From the NCBI GenBank assembly GCA_903901915.1, contig CAIUSV010000084.1, positions 1 through 64,000 on the forward strand: DNA of 64,000 bases, given 5' to 3'. The DNA comes from an uncultured Rhodospirillaceae bacterium. GTDB lineage: Bacteria; Pseudomonadota; Alphaproteobacteria; Rhodospirillales; Magnetospirillaceae. Under the pieces are notes generated by a model. That model made no database searches, was not told where the DNA came from, and was given only the letters and a program-made list of their open reading frames with translations. Both the position numbers and the translations under genes were made by a program. Shown here piece by piece: positions 9,830-18,738 of the stretch; positions within the stretch are counted from its first letter, which is position 1; each line of letters starts with the position of its first letter.

Positions 9830-11656
9830 GTGGGAATCGTACCGGTCGTTTCGCCCGGCGCGATGGACTTCAAGCCGTGGGACCCGAGGGACATGACGGT
9901 CGAGCAGGGAATCGCGTTTGCCATCCTGATCGGAACCATTGCGTTATTCGCGATGGACAAGCTGCGTTACGATCTGGTGGCCATGCTGTCCCTGTCGGCC
10001 GGCCTGGTGTCGGGGCTGGTTCCCCCCGACCGGGCGTTCCACGGCTTCAGCGATCCGGTGGTGGTGGTGGTGGCGGCCGCATTGGTGGTGAGCGCCGGCA
10101 TCGAACGATCCGGGATCGTCGAACGGCTGGCGCGGCCCTTGGGTCGGTTCAAGTCGCCCGATGCGCTCATCGGCACCTTGTGCGCCCTGGTGATGGTGCT
10201 GTCGGCCTTCATGAAGAATATCGGGGCGTTGGCCATCTTCATTCCGCTGGCGATGCGGTTGGCCCGCACCAACAATATTCCGGCCTCGCAGGTTCTGATG
10301 CCGTTGTCGTTCGCCTCCCTGGTGGGCGGATTGATGACCCTGATCGGCACGTCTCCCAACATCATCGTTTCGCGGGTGAGGGAGGATCTGACCGGCCATC
10401 CTTACAGCATGTTCGATTTCACTCCGGTGGGGCTGGGGATCTGCCTGTGCGCGATCGCCTTCCTGACCTTCGCCTGGCGGGTGCTGCCGCGTGAACGCCA
10501 GGGGACCGCCTCGGCGGGCGACGGCTTTCGGATCGAGGACTATCTGGCCGAGGTGCGCATCTTGGCGCAGTCACCCTTGATCGGCGCCACCGTGCTTGAT
10601 CTGGAGCAACTGTTCAGCGGCGGCGCGCTGACCGTCGCCGCCATCGTCCGCGACCAGGGGCATCGCTATGTTCCGGGCGGAAACTGGGTGTTTTCCGAGA
10701 ACGATATCCTGGTGATCGAGGGTGATCCGGTCGCCATCAAGCCGCTGCTGGATTCCGCTGGGCTGGCAATGGTCGGGGGCAGCCTCGATCTTGCCGGCGA
10801 GACGCTGTCGGTGATGGAAGCCGTGGTGATGCCAAACTCGCTGTTGGTGGGCACCACCACCGCCCAGAACGCATTGCGCCGGCAATACGGTATCGCCGTC
10901 CTGGCCATCAGCCGTGGCGGTCGGCATCTGGTCGAACGGTTGCGGCAGATCGAATTTTTGGCTGGCGACGTGCTGGTGGTCGAGGGGGCAAGCGACGCCT
11001 TGCCCAAGACCCTGTCCCGGCTGGGCTGCCTGCCCCTGGCCCAGCGCAACATCCGGCTGGCCAGCCGTTCAAGCGCCGTGATGCCGGTGCTTATCGCCTT
11101 GGCCGCCATGGTCATGGTCGCGGTGGGGGTGTTGCCGGTGGCCCCGGCATTTTTTCTGGCCGCCATCGCCATGGTGTTGTCCCGTTGTCTGCCGTTGCGC
11201 GAAGCCTATGAGGCAATCCATTGGCCGATCATCGTCATGCTGGGCGGGTTGATCCCGATCAGTGATGCCATCCGAAGCACCGGCGCCTCGGATCTGCTGG
11301 CGGGGTGGCTGGCCATCGCCGCTTCGCAGGTACCTTCGGCGGTCGCCGTCGGCCTGGTGTTGCTGGCGTCGATGCTGTTGGCGCCGTTTCTGCACCATGC
11401 CGCCACGGTGTTGTTGATGGGGCCGGTGGCGGCGGGGATGGCGGCCAAGCTGGGGTTGGCCATGGATCCGTTCCTGATGGCGGTGGCGGTGGGAGCCGCG
11501 TGCGATTTTCTTACCCCCATCGGCCATCAGTGCAACACCCTGGTGATGGGCGTGGGCGGCTATCGCTTCGGCGATTACTGGCGGCTAGGCCTGCCGCTCA
11601 GCACTATCGTCGTGGTGGTCGGCACCGCGCTGGTGCTGACCGTCTGGCCCCTGTAA
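9830..11656 (+). CDS. SLC13/anion permease with TrkA-C-type domains
   Basis: Multi-TM; LMTLIGTSPNIIVSRVRE and PIGHQCNTLVMG motifs. Confidence 0.85.
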   Translation: MGIVPVVSPGAMDFKPWDPRDMTVEQGIAFAILIGTIALFAMDKLRYDLVAMLSLSAGLVSGLVPPDRAFHGFSDPVVVVVAAALVVSAGIERSGIVERLARPLGRFKSPDALIGTLCALVMVLSAFMKNIGALAIFIPLAMRLARTNNIPASQVLMPLSFASLVGGLMTLIGTSPNIIVSRVREDLTGHPYSMFDFTPVGLGICLCAIAFLTFAWRVLPRERQGTASAGDGFRIEDYLAEVRILAQSPLIGATVLDLEQLFSGGALTVAAIVRDQGHRYVPGGNWVFSENDILVIEGDPVAIKPLLDSAGLAMVGGSLDLAGETLSVMEAVVMPNSLLVGTTTAQNALRRQYGIAVLAISRGGRHLVERLRQIEFLAGDVLVVEGASDALPKTLSRLGCLPLAQRNIRLASRSSAVMPVLIALAAMVMVAVGVLPVAPAFFLAAIAMVLSRCLPLREAYEAIHWPIIVMLGGLIPISDAIRSTGASDLLAGWLAIAASQVPSAVAVGLVLLASMLLAPFLHHAATVLLMGPVAAGMAAKLGLAMDPFLMAVAVGAACDFLTPIGHQCNTLVMGVGGYRFGDYWRLGLPLSTIVVVVGTALVLTVWPL

Positions 11657-11677
11657 TGACGCGGCAGGCGGCGGCGG

Positions 11678-12151
11678 CTAGTCCAGGGAGGAAGAGCCGG
11701 ACGCGAAGCCCGTCGGGGCGACGATATGAGCCCCCGAGCCGGTCTCGGCGGCGTGGCGGCTGAGGCCGTCCAGGACGGCGGGAACCAATGTCTTGATCGA
11801 GATCGGCTGTGGTACGCAGGCGGTCGCTCCCGCCCTTGTCGCCCGCTTGACCACCCAGGCGTCGTGCCAATCCTCGTCGTCGGGATCGGTAAGAATGATG
11901 ATCGGGACGTTACGATTTCTCCCGGCGTGGCCGTCGCGGATCTGCCGGACATGGTCCAGGGCGGATTCGCCATCGATGATGTATTCCATGATCAGTAAAT
12001 CAATGTCCGATGTACGTAATACAGCCCAGACATCGTCATAAGAAATAGCTTCGGTAACGCGATGTATACCTGCAGATGACAGAATGATACGGGTCAGCTG
12101 TCGCAATAACTCGTCCCGTTCTGCGATCAGAATGTGATTGGTTTCCAGCAC
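11678..12151 (-). CDS. Response regulator receiver protein
   Basis: HILIAERDELLRQLTRIIL...IDLLIMEYIIDGESALDHVRQIRDG. Confidence 0.75.
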   Translation of the reverse strand: MLETNHILIAERDELLRQLTRIILSSAGIHRVTEAISYDDVWAVLRTSDIDLLIMEYIIDGESALDHVRQIRDGHAGRNRNVPIIILTDPDDEDWHDAWVVKRATRAGATACVPQPISIKTLVPAVLDGLSRHAAETGSGAHIVAPTGFASGSSSLD

Positions 12152-12251
12152 GACTCACCTCGTTCGCGATAAAATATTGGCAGGAACGCATCATGCTGCG
12201 TCGCACAATAATTTGGTATGGCGTCGAGTCGGTATGCCTTGGCTATTCGCT

Positions 12252-13349
12252 TCAGTGGACGATCACGGTATCGGCGGCGTCGAGCAGCATCTCCCGAAAC
12301 GTGACCAGCAAATGCACGTCCAGCGCCGATGCCATTTCGCCATACATCAGCGACAGCGCCTTTTCGGGAGACATCGCCGATTTGTACGGCCGCCGATCGG
12401 TCAGCGCGCCGAAGATGTCGACGATCGACGCCATTCTCGCCAGGTCGCTTATCTTGCCGTTACGCAATCCGTGGGGATAACCCGAGCCGTCTATCTTCTC
12501 GTGATGTTGTTTGGCGATGGTCATCACCGCATGGGGGAGGGAGGTGTGGCGGTAGAGATAGTCCACCGTCTTGGGAACGTGGGTCTTGATGACGTCCCAT
12601 TCCCTGGGAGAAAGAGAGCCGGGCTTGTTCAGTACCGAGTACGGAATCGCCGTCTTGCCGATGTCGTGGAGCAGGCCGCCGACCGACAACACCAGCACTT
12701 CCTTCTGCGTCAGGCCGATGGCGTTGCCGAACATGGCCAGGAAGGTCGCTACCCGCAAGGAATGGACATAGGTGTAATTGTCGTGATCGCGCACGCCGTC
12801 GAGAATGGCTCTGTGATCGTTGCGCGAGACCGCCTCGACCAGAAGGCCGCATGCCTCGGTGAGGGAAGGGTAGTCGACCGGTTCTCCGCTCATCAGTGTG
12901 TCCGATATGTCGGTGAAGACGGAGACGGTCTTGCACAGCGCGTCCTTTTGGCCTGGAGGCAGATCGTTCCAGGACGCTTCCACCGTCCGGTTGGACAGCC
13001 GGGAAACGGCGCGGAGCAGGCTTCGCGGCCAGAAGGGACGCTGCAGGATGACGTCGGCATCGACCTCGCGCGCGGTCATCGCGAGGTCGGCCGAGGCGAG
13101 AATGAGGGGAACGGCGCGCAGCGCATCGATCCGGCGGATTTTACCGATCAGTTCGCCTCCTCGGCTGCTTTCGTCGACGACGATGACCCTCGGTCGTGCG
13201 GTGGGCAGGAACGCCATCGCTTCGCCGGGATCGCGAAACAGCGCGACCGGATAGCGGGACGCCAGGATGCGTCCCTCATCGCTCAGGCGTTCGGCATTGC
13301 TGTCGATGACGGCAACCAGCATGGAGTCATGATCAGGATCAGGGGGCAT
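12252..13349 (-). CDS. HD-GYP phosphodiesterase with N-terminal receiver-like domain
   Basis: GGLLHDIGKTAIP and HHEKIDGSGYPHGLRNG motifs intact; start at 13349 preceded by AGAGGTTG. Confidence 0.85.
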   Translation of the reverse strand: MPPDPDHDSMLVAVIDSNAERLSDEGRILASRYPVALFRDPGEAMAFLPTARPRVIVVDESSRGGELIGKIRRIDALRAVPLILASADLAMTAREVDADVILQRPFWPRSLLRAVSRLSNRTVEASWNDLPPGQKDALCKTVSVFTDISDTLMSGEPVDYPSLTEACGLLVEAVSRNDHRAILDGVRDHDNYTYVHSLRVATFLAMFGNAIGLTQKEVLVLSVGGLLHDIGKTAIPYSVLNKPGSLSPREWDVIKTHVPKTVDYLYRHTSLPHAVMTIAKQHHEKIDGSGYPHGLRNGKISDLARMASIVDIFGALTDRRPYKSAMSPEKALSLMYGEMASALDVHLLVTFREMLLDAADTVIVH

Positions 13350-13440
13350 GCCGCTCAACCTCTTTCTTGCCGACCGGCACACCCCCGGCCTGTCGTCAGG
13401 ATGGGGCGGCGTCATACCGCCATCGCAGTCCACGCGGGGA

Positions 13441-13623
13441 TCAAGGACCCGGACGGCATCGCAGGATCATTTGGCGGATTCTCGTGCTGTACCGGATGAT
13501 GTCCTCGGCACTCGGTTCCTCCGATGTTGCCGTCTCTCCGGTGGTGGAGGTGGCCAACAGCGCCTCATTCACAAGAGCGGCGTCGAGATGGCGGATCGCG
13601 GTCGGGTGCGGCGTCACGGGCAT
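13441..13623 (-). CDS. Small hypothetical protein (60 aa)
   Basis: Overlaps the stop of the upstream co-directional ORF; operon-like arrangement. Confidence 0.35.
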   Translation of the reverse strand: MPVTPHPTAIRHLDAALVNEALLATSTTGETATSEEPSAEDIIRYSTRIRQMILRCRPGP

Positions 13624-14078
13624 GACGGCTCTCCTTCACGGTCCGGCGCGCAGCCGGGACGGGGCGCGACGATCCACGGGCTTTCGTAATCCCGATCGCC
13701 AGCGACGCATTGACGCGATATGTCCAATCTGTCCGTCAACATATCAACCGTCAGCAGGGTTGATATCTCCTCCAGCGCGGAGATAAGTCCGGATTTGTCG
13801 TACCCATGGCGCGTGAACTCGTATAGGTTAAATGCAAAATCATCAATTATTGTATTGTCGAAGCCGTGGCCAATATAGATAAATGCTGTGCATTCTATGA
13901 ATGTGTGTATCGCGCACAGGTCGCATAGTTCGTCAATGCGCAGGCTGATCGCTGATTTGCTTGATCCCGTCTCGATTGAGACTATCAAGTCATTGATGCA
14001 TTCCGATATCTCGCGATGTATGCCGTCGATGTCGGAATGGCCGGTGTCATATGTCGCCAACGAGCGCAGGCGTCCCAT
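13614..14078 (-). CDS. Degenerate bacteriohemerythrin-like protein
   Basis: DIDGIHREISECINDL and IHTFIE align with hemerythrin helices A and B; later His/Asp ligands missing. Confidence 0.6.
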   Translation of the reverse strand: MGRLRSLATYDTGHSDIDGIHREISECINDLIVSIETGSSKSAISLRIDELCDLCAIHTFIECTAFIYIGHGFDNTIIDDFAFNLYEFTRHGYDKSGLISALEEISTLLTVDMLTDRLDISRQCVAGDRDYESPWIVAPRPGCAPDREGEPSCP

Positions 14079-14118
14079 CGCGTTTCTCCACATTTCTGAT
14101 CATTTGAGGGGGGGCGGC

Positions 14119-14544
14119 CTATAGTCCGGCCCGAAGTTCGATCTGGTCGACCAGCCAGGCACCCAGCGGCAAGGCCTTGTTGCGCGAGGATTTCCGCCAG
14201 GCGAGGGTGGCGCGTTCGCGAATGCGGCCGACGTCGCCGTCGGGAGCCAGGCTCCGTGAGGTGCGGTGGTTGATCTCGATCAGCGTCTCGATGTCGGCAT
14301 CGACGACACCGCGGCCGCATTTGCGCAATGTCGCCATGATGAAGTCGCTGGTGCGATGGTCGAAAAGGTCCCAGCGGTTTCGCCGGGACGCGTCGATCAA
14401 GGCGCGCCAGAGGCGGTAGTTGCCGTCAAGGGCCGACAGAAAGGCGTCGGCGCTGGCGGCGTCGCCGAGGCGGTCGGCGGCCTCGGCCAGGGCGGCGACG
14501 CTGCTTTCCTCGAGACTCAGGCGGATGGGAAGGGTCGATTGCAA
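14119..14544 (-). CDS. FlaF-like flagellar regulator with C-terminal extension
   Basis: FLSALDGNYRLWRALIDA...LIEINHRTSRSL matches FlaF pattern ALDxNxRxW...LIxINR. Confidence 0.6.
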   Translation of the reverse strand: MQSTLPIRLSLEESSVAALAEAADRLGDAASADAFLSALDGNYRLWRALIDASRRNRWDLFDHRTSDFIMATLRKCGRGVVDADIETLIEINHRTSRSLAPDGDVGRIRERATLAWRKSSRNKALPLGAWLVDQIELRAGL

Positions 14545-14858
14545 GGCGGTTCTCCCGGCGCAATGGTTTGCCAGTACTTCTTTCGTCCGCTACGGCCGTG
14601 GGAGGGACATAGGAAGGAGGCTGGCAATGCCTGTTGTCGCGATCTTATGGGGAGGGGCCGGGCGGCCTCAATCGACGCCGACAGTTATACGTTGGTTATA
14701 TGTCATCTATCTTATGTGGCTGCCGGGGCTAGTCCTTGATCCCCATTATCTAACCATACCCACAGGAATACCCATAAATGGACAAAATTTTGTCTTGATG
14801 TTGAATTGTGCGCTGCAATACTAGAGCGCGGGGATCAATCGCTAGAGAGAAAAACGCC

Positions 14859-15146
14859 ATGTCCTCAGGACATGACATTACAGAACTGGCCCGTGCCCGG
14901 TTGACCAAGGCCGAAATTCAGGTGGCGTTTCTCGTGGGGGAAGGGTTTTCCACAAAGGAGATCGCGCGCCGTTTATCTGTCTCTCCTGAGACCATAAACA
15001 TTCACCGCAAGCACATCAGGAAAAAATTGGGTATCACCGACCGGAGCGCCAATCTGTATTCGTATCTGATGGCGAGACATGTGTTGCCCCAGGATAGCCG
15101 CGAGAGCCATCAGTTGGATCTGTTTCCCCAGGCGCAAGGACTCTGA
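14859..15146 (+). CDS. LuxR-type HTH (GerE) regulator, HTH only
   Basis: LTKAEIQVAFLVGEGFSTKEIARRLSVSPETINIHRKHIRKKLGI. Confidence 0.85.
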   Translation: MSSGHDITELARARLTKAEIQVAFLVGEGFSTKEIARRLSVSPETINIHRKHIRKKLGITDRSANLYSYLMARHVLPQDSRESHQLDLFPQAQGL

Positions 15147-15180
15147 TGGTCCCGTCCGGGCGGCCGTTTCCGGCCCGCGG

Positions 15181-15759
15181 TTATCGTGCGCGCAGATACT
15201 CGGCGAACGCCGGATCGGTATTGAGCAAGTGGCCGACGAGCTCGTTGAGCATGAAATTGATGGTGTCGATGGGGGCGACACCGCCGCCGCGATGGCGGCC
15301 GATGGTGGCCAGGCAGCGATCGAGAAGCTGATTGTGCCATTCGGCATGGATGTCCGCTTGGGGAAAGCCGGACGCCCTCATCTCCGCATCCTGACTCGAG
15401 AACATTATGTCCATGGCATGGAACAGCAAGGCGCTTGTATCCATGCCATAGAGTGTACACGGATCATTTTCGCGGTCGCTGCCTTGATGGTCGATTATGC
15501 CCAAGTCATGGTCATGGGTTGCTTGCATAATTCGATCGAGGCGGGATGATAGGCATGTATCCCTGCCGCAAATCCCGAGTTTCTTTCGTATGTGTTTCCG
15601 GTGAACCTTGATGGTTTCCGGTGAAACCGACAGCCGCCGTGCTATTTCCTTGGTCGCCAGCCCCTGTCTTACCAGGAGCGCCACCCGCAGTTCCGCTATC
15701 GATAGTTGTGTTTCGGCTGCCGCATACCCTTCATGCGCCCCGTCGGCCATGCGTGCCAT
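15181..15759 (-). CDS. LuxR-type HTH fused to degenerate hemerythrin-like domain
   Basis: HTH ATKEIARRLSVSPETIKVHRKHIRKKLGI; C-terminus LLFHAMDIMFSSQDAEMRASGFPQADIHAEWHNQLL...HLLNTDPAFAEYL matches hemerythrin spacing. Confidence 0.75.
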   Translation of the reverse strand: MARMADGAHEGYAAAETQLSIAELRVALLVRQGLATKEIARRLSVSPETIKVHRKHIRKKLGICGRDTCLSSRLDRIMQATHDHDLGIIDHQGSDRENDPCTLYGMDTSALLFHAMDIMFSSQDAEMRASGFPQADIHAEWHNQLLDRCLATIGRHRGGGVAPIDTINFMLNELVGHLLNTDPAFAEYLRAR

Positions 15760-15841
15760 ACCCGCCCCCCCGCCCTATCTGAGAGTGCAAATATATAAAT
15801 GCTATCCCGCAATGAGTACAGCAGGCCGGTTTTGACGCGGA

Positions 15842-15859
15842 TAGTCCCAAACGGGACTG
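15842..15859 (-). promoter_or_regulatory. CAGTCCCATTTGGGACTA-type operator-like site A
   Basis: + strand TAGTCCCAAACGGGACTG; 83 nt upstream of the LuxR-hemerythrin gene. Confidence 0.6.
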
Positions 15860-15937
15860 GCTATTTTACCAATTCTGTGATTCGCCGTGTGAGATTTCCG
15901 TGTTCCGCCGCCCGAATGCCCGATTGGGGCGAAACAC

Positions 15938-16261
15938 CTAGGCCGGCTTGGTGCCCCGAATTGGAGCAGTTGGCCCCCGGACCGAGGAGGGGCGCCGGCC
16001 GGCCGGGATGTCATCATTGGCCTGCGCCTTCTTGCGCACGACAAAGCCCTGCAAAGCCCAGCCCATCATATAGAGTGTCGTCGCGAAGAATAAGACGCCC
16101 GATGTGCCGAATACCAGTGCGCGACGAATAGCATCACTCGATGTGCCAAATATGCCAAGTGACCAGAGCATGGGGGTTGTGAATATTATGGAAACGCTTG
16201 CCGCGAGACCAAGTCGTGTCCAGCCGCTACTTTTTGTGATGGATGTGCCGCTATCCGCCAT
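15938..16261 (-). CDS. Small two-TM membrane protein
   Basis: MADSGTSITKSSGWTRLGLAASVSIIFTTPMLWSLGIFG...GVLFFATTLYMMGWALQGFVVRKK. Confidence 0.65.
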   Translation of the reverse strand: MADSGTSITKSSGWTRLGLAASVSIIFTTPMLWSLGIFGTSSDAIRRALVFGTSGVLFFATTLYMMGWALQGFVVRKKAQANDDIPAGRRPSSVRGPTAPIRGTKPA

Positions 16262-16339
16262 CGCCCGTCTTTGCAAGAAGTATGTTTTTTGCTAAGAATA
16301 ACAAGCGATTCAGGGTAGTTTGGCCGTTAATGATATTCC

Positions 16340-16357
16340 TAGTCCCAAATGGGATTG
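16340..16357 (-). promoter_or_regulatory. Operator-like site B
   Basis: + strand TAGTCCCAAATGGGATTG between divergent genes starting at 16261 (-) and 16409 (+). Confidence 0.6.
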
Positions 16358-16408
16358 GTGTAGTCGCCCTGGGTGGTGGAAAGCTTTGCCTATCGATTGG
16401 AGCAGGAC

Positions 16409-17302
16409 ATGGCTGAAATAAGAATTCTTGCCGTGGATGACGACAGCATTGTTCTGACGTTGTTGCGCGAGTCCATGATCGACGACGGATTCGATGTGGT
16501 ATGCGCCTCTGATGGCCGGCAAGCCATGGAGATACTCAACGACGGCCCCGATGAGTTCGATGCCGTCGTCCTCGATTGGCTGATGCCCGGCATGGACGGC
16601 ATGGACGTCCTGAAAGTCATGGCCGCCGACACCCGCTTTATCGGCCTGCCCGTCATCATGCAGACGTCGCAGGTCGAGGATCATCAGGTCCAGGAGGCGA
16701 TCCAGGCCGGAGCCTACTATTACATCACCAAGCCCTACGATCATGAAACCCTGTTGAGGGTCGTGCGTGCCGCGGTGGAGAAATTCCGCCAGTTCCGCGA
16801 AGGCATGTCGTGGGGGATCGAGGCGACCGCCGGGCTGGCGCTGCTGCGCAGCGGCGTCTTCGAGATCAAAACCCTGTCAGAAGGACACATGGTCTCCAAT
16901 CTTCTGGCTGATCTTGCCGAACGTCCCGCTCCCATTATCAGCGGCCTGTTGGAACTGATCACCAATGCGATCGAGAACGGTAATCTTGGTATCGATTATC
17001 GTGACAAGGCGCGCTTCATCGCGCTTGGCCGGTGGGATGAGGAACTGCGGCGGCGGCTTTATCTGCCCGAGAATGTTGACAAGGTGGTGACCATCACCTT
17101 TTCCGTCTCCGGTGCCGAGGTGACGGTTGACATCCAGGATTGCGGTGCCGGGTTCGATCCGAGCCCCTATCTCAGGCTCGATAAAAGCCGCGCCTATGAT
17201 CCCCATGGCCGGGGTATCGCCATGGCGGCGGCCTTCTCGTTCAAATCCATCGCCTACAGCGACGGCGGCCGTCGCGTACGTATCACGTTCGACGCCGCTT
17301 GA
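16409..17302 (+). CDS. Response regulator with C-terminal RsbW-type HATPase (REC-HATPase_c_2)
   Basis: REC DAVVLDWLMPGMDG...YYITKPYD; ATPase ELITNAIENGNLGI, DCGAGFD; no HisKA. Confidence 0.85.
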   Translation: MAEIRILAVDDDSIVLTLLRESMIDDGFDVVCASDGRQAMEILNDGPDEFDAVVLDWLMPGMDGMDVLKVMAADTRFIGLPVIMQTSQVEDHQVQEAIQAGAYYYITKPYDHETLLRVVRAAVEKFRQFREGMSWGIEATAGLALLRSGVFEIKTLSEGHMVSNLLADLAERPAPIISGLLELITNAIENGNLGIDYRDKARFIALGRWDEELRRRLYLPENVDKVVTITFSVSGAEVTVDIQDCGAGFDPSPYLRLDKSRAYDPHGRGIAMAAAFSFKSIAYSDGGRRVRITFDAA

Positions 17303-17865
17303 CCCCCGAGGGCTCCACCATGATGCGCCCCGCCGCGCAGACTCGTGATCATCAGTCATCCTACCGGTTGAGGTCCGGTCTGGTGGTGACGCGGACCCCG
17401 CGCCATCGGCGGATTGTCGAAGACATGCTGGCCATGGCCGATATGCGTCGGGTCGAGCATGTTCCCGACGCCGAGGCGGTCATCTTGAAGCTTCAATACG
17501 AACGGCAGGCGGGCTTCGTGCTTTGCGAGGCGGATGAAAGCACCCGTCACCACCTCGCAATCGCTAAATTCGTTCGTTGGAACAAGGCTTCTCCGTCGAT
17601 ACACCTGCCTATCGTTGCCCTGGGGGATCGCTGGACCCTTCCTTTGGTGAAGGAGGCGCGGGACGCCGGAGTTACGGAAATCATCGGCACGCCAATCGCC
17701 ATCTACGCCTTCATGCGCCGCTTCGTATCGGCGCTGTATCAGGAACGACGGTTCATCATGGCGCCCCTTTATCGTGGTCCGGATCGGCGGAAGCATCCGG
17801 ATATCACATACAAGGGGCCGTGGCGGCGATCTGACGATTCGCCCCAAGCGATCAATCGAGGTTGA
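17299..17865 (+). CDS. Pseudo-receiver protein with GPDRR tail (1)
   Basis: KFVRWNKASPSIHLPIVALGDRWTLPLVKEARDAGV; tail YRGPDRRKHPDITYKGPWRRSDD. Confidence 0.7.
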   Translation: MTPEGSTMMRPAAQTRDHQSSYRLRSGLVVTRTPRHRRIVEDMLAMADMRRVEHVPDAEAVILKLQYERQAGFVLCEADESTRHHLAIAKFVRWNKASPSIHLPIVALGDRWTLPLVKEARDAGVTEIIGTPIAIYAFMRRFVSALYQERRFIMAPLYRGPDRRKHPDITYKGPWRRSDDSPQAINRG

Positions 17866-17866
17866 T

Positions 17867-18517
17867 ATGCATGGGAGGCTGAAACCTCTGGCATCGTGTT
17901 GTTGTATACTGGCCATATCAGATGATATGTGCCTGAAGGCGACGCGTGATATTCTTTATAATATGAAAATAACAAATTTTGAGATTGTCCGTGATGGCGG
18001 GGCCGCCATTTTCTCATTAAGGAAATCGCCGTTTGTTGACTTTGTTATTTGTCAGGATGACGTTCCGGTTGGTGGGTGTCTGTCTGTCCTGAAGTTTGTC
18101 AGGTTTGACCGGGGATTTTCGCGATCGAATCTTCCCGTTCTTGCCATCGGGTCCAGTTGGACGCATGAGAAGATCGGTGCATATAGGGATGCAGGCGTAT
18201 CGGATATATTAAGTTTTCCGGTGTCGCAATATTCCATGCAGCGCCGGATATTGTCGTCGATATATTCCGAGCGCCAGTTCGTTTCGACCGAGGGCTATTG
18301 CGGTCCGGACCGGCGCCACCGCAACGATCCCGGCTATATGGGGCCGTTCAGGCGGTTCACCGATGTGATCGCGCAGAAAATCACCGTTCACCGCAAGCCC
18401 GCGGCCAAGCCGCCCGCCGCGCCGGAAAGCCGGCCCGCGCCGCCGCCACAGCCGCCGCCGTCTCCGCTCGGCGCCATGTCGCAGGAGGAATTGGCCAAGA
18501 TGCTTGGCAAGAAGTGA
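17867..18517 (+). CDS. Pseudo-receiver protein with GPDRR tail (2), Pro-rich C-terminus
   Basis: KFVRFDRGFSRSNLPVLAIGSSWTHEKIGAYRDAGV; tail YCGPDRRHRNDPGYMGPFRRFTD; start follows stop of the previous gene (TGATATG). Confidence 0.7.
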   Translation: MHGRLKPLASCCCILAISDDMCLKATRDILYNMKITNFEIVRDGGAAIFSLRKSPFVDFVICQDDVPVGGCLSVLKFVRFDRGFSRSNLPVLAIGSSWTHEKIGAYRDAGVSDILSFPVSQYSMQRRILSSIYSERQFVSTEGYCGPDRRHRNDPGYMGPFRRFTDVIAQKITVHRKPAAKPPAAPESRPAPPPQPPPSPLGAMSQEELAKMLGKK

Positions 18518-18559
18518 TCTTGGCCTGATGTGCCTTGCCCGCCGTTTCGCGCGGCAGGC

Positions 18560-18590
18560 AAAAGCCCCGGTCCTGCGACCGGGGCTTTTC
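18560..18590 (+). terminator. Intrinsic terminator
   Basis: 13-bp perfect stem AAAAGCCCCGGTC / GACCGGGGCTTTT. Confidence 0.8.
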
Positions 18591-18619
18591 GAGTCCGGCT
18601 TTCCGTCGGGGCTTTCCTA

Positions 18620-18644
18620 GAGTTTCAGCTTGAAGCTGATACTC
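18620..18644. repeat. Inverted repeat GAGTTTCAGCTT/GAAGCTGATACTC
   Basis: Near-perfect palindrome between convergent genes. Confidence 0.5.
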
Positions 18645-18705
18645 CAGGATTCTGGTTGTACGAAAAAGCTGCGCCTTTTCATGGCTCAAACGCCGCTCCG
18701 GCTCA

Positions 18706-18738
18706 AGAGTTTCCCGATTTTTAAATGCGGGAAACTCT
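18706..18738. repeat. Inverted repeat AGAGTTTCCCG / CGGGAAACTCT
   Basis: 11-bp perfect arms with 11-nt loop; overlaps stop of the minus-strand SBP gene. Confidence 0.6.

Noticed and set aside
12138-13499. 453-aa + strand ORF antisense to HD-GYP gene
   Set aside because: Shadow ORF; HD-GYP motifs on the minus strand are decisive
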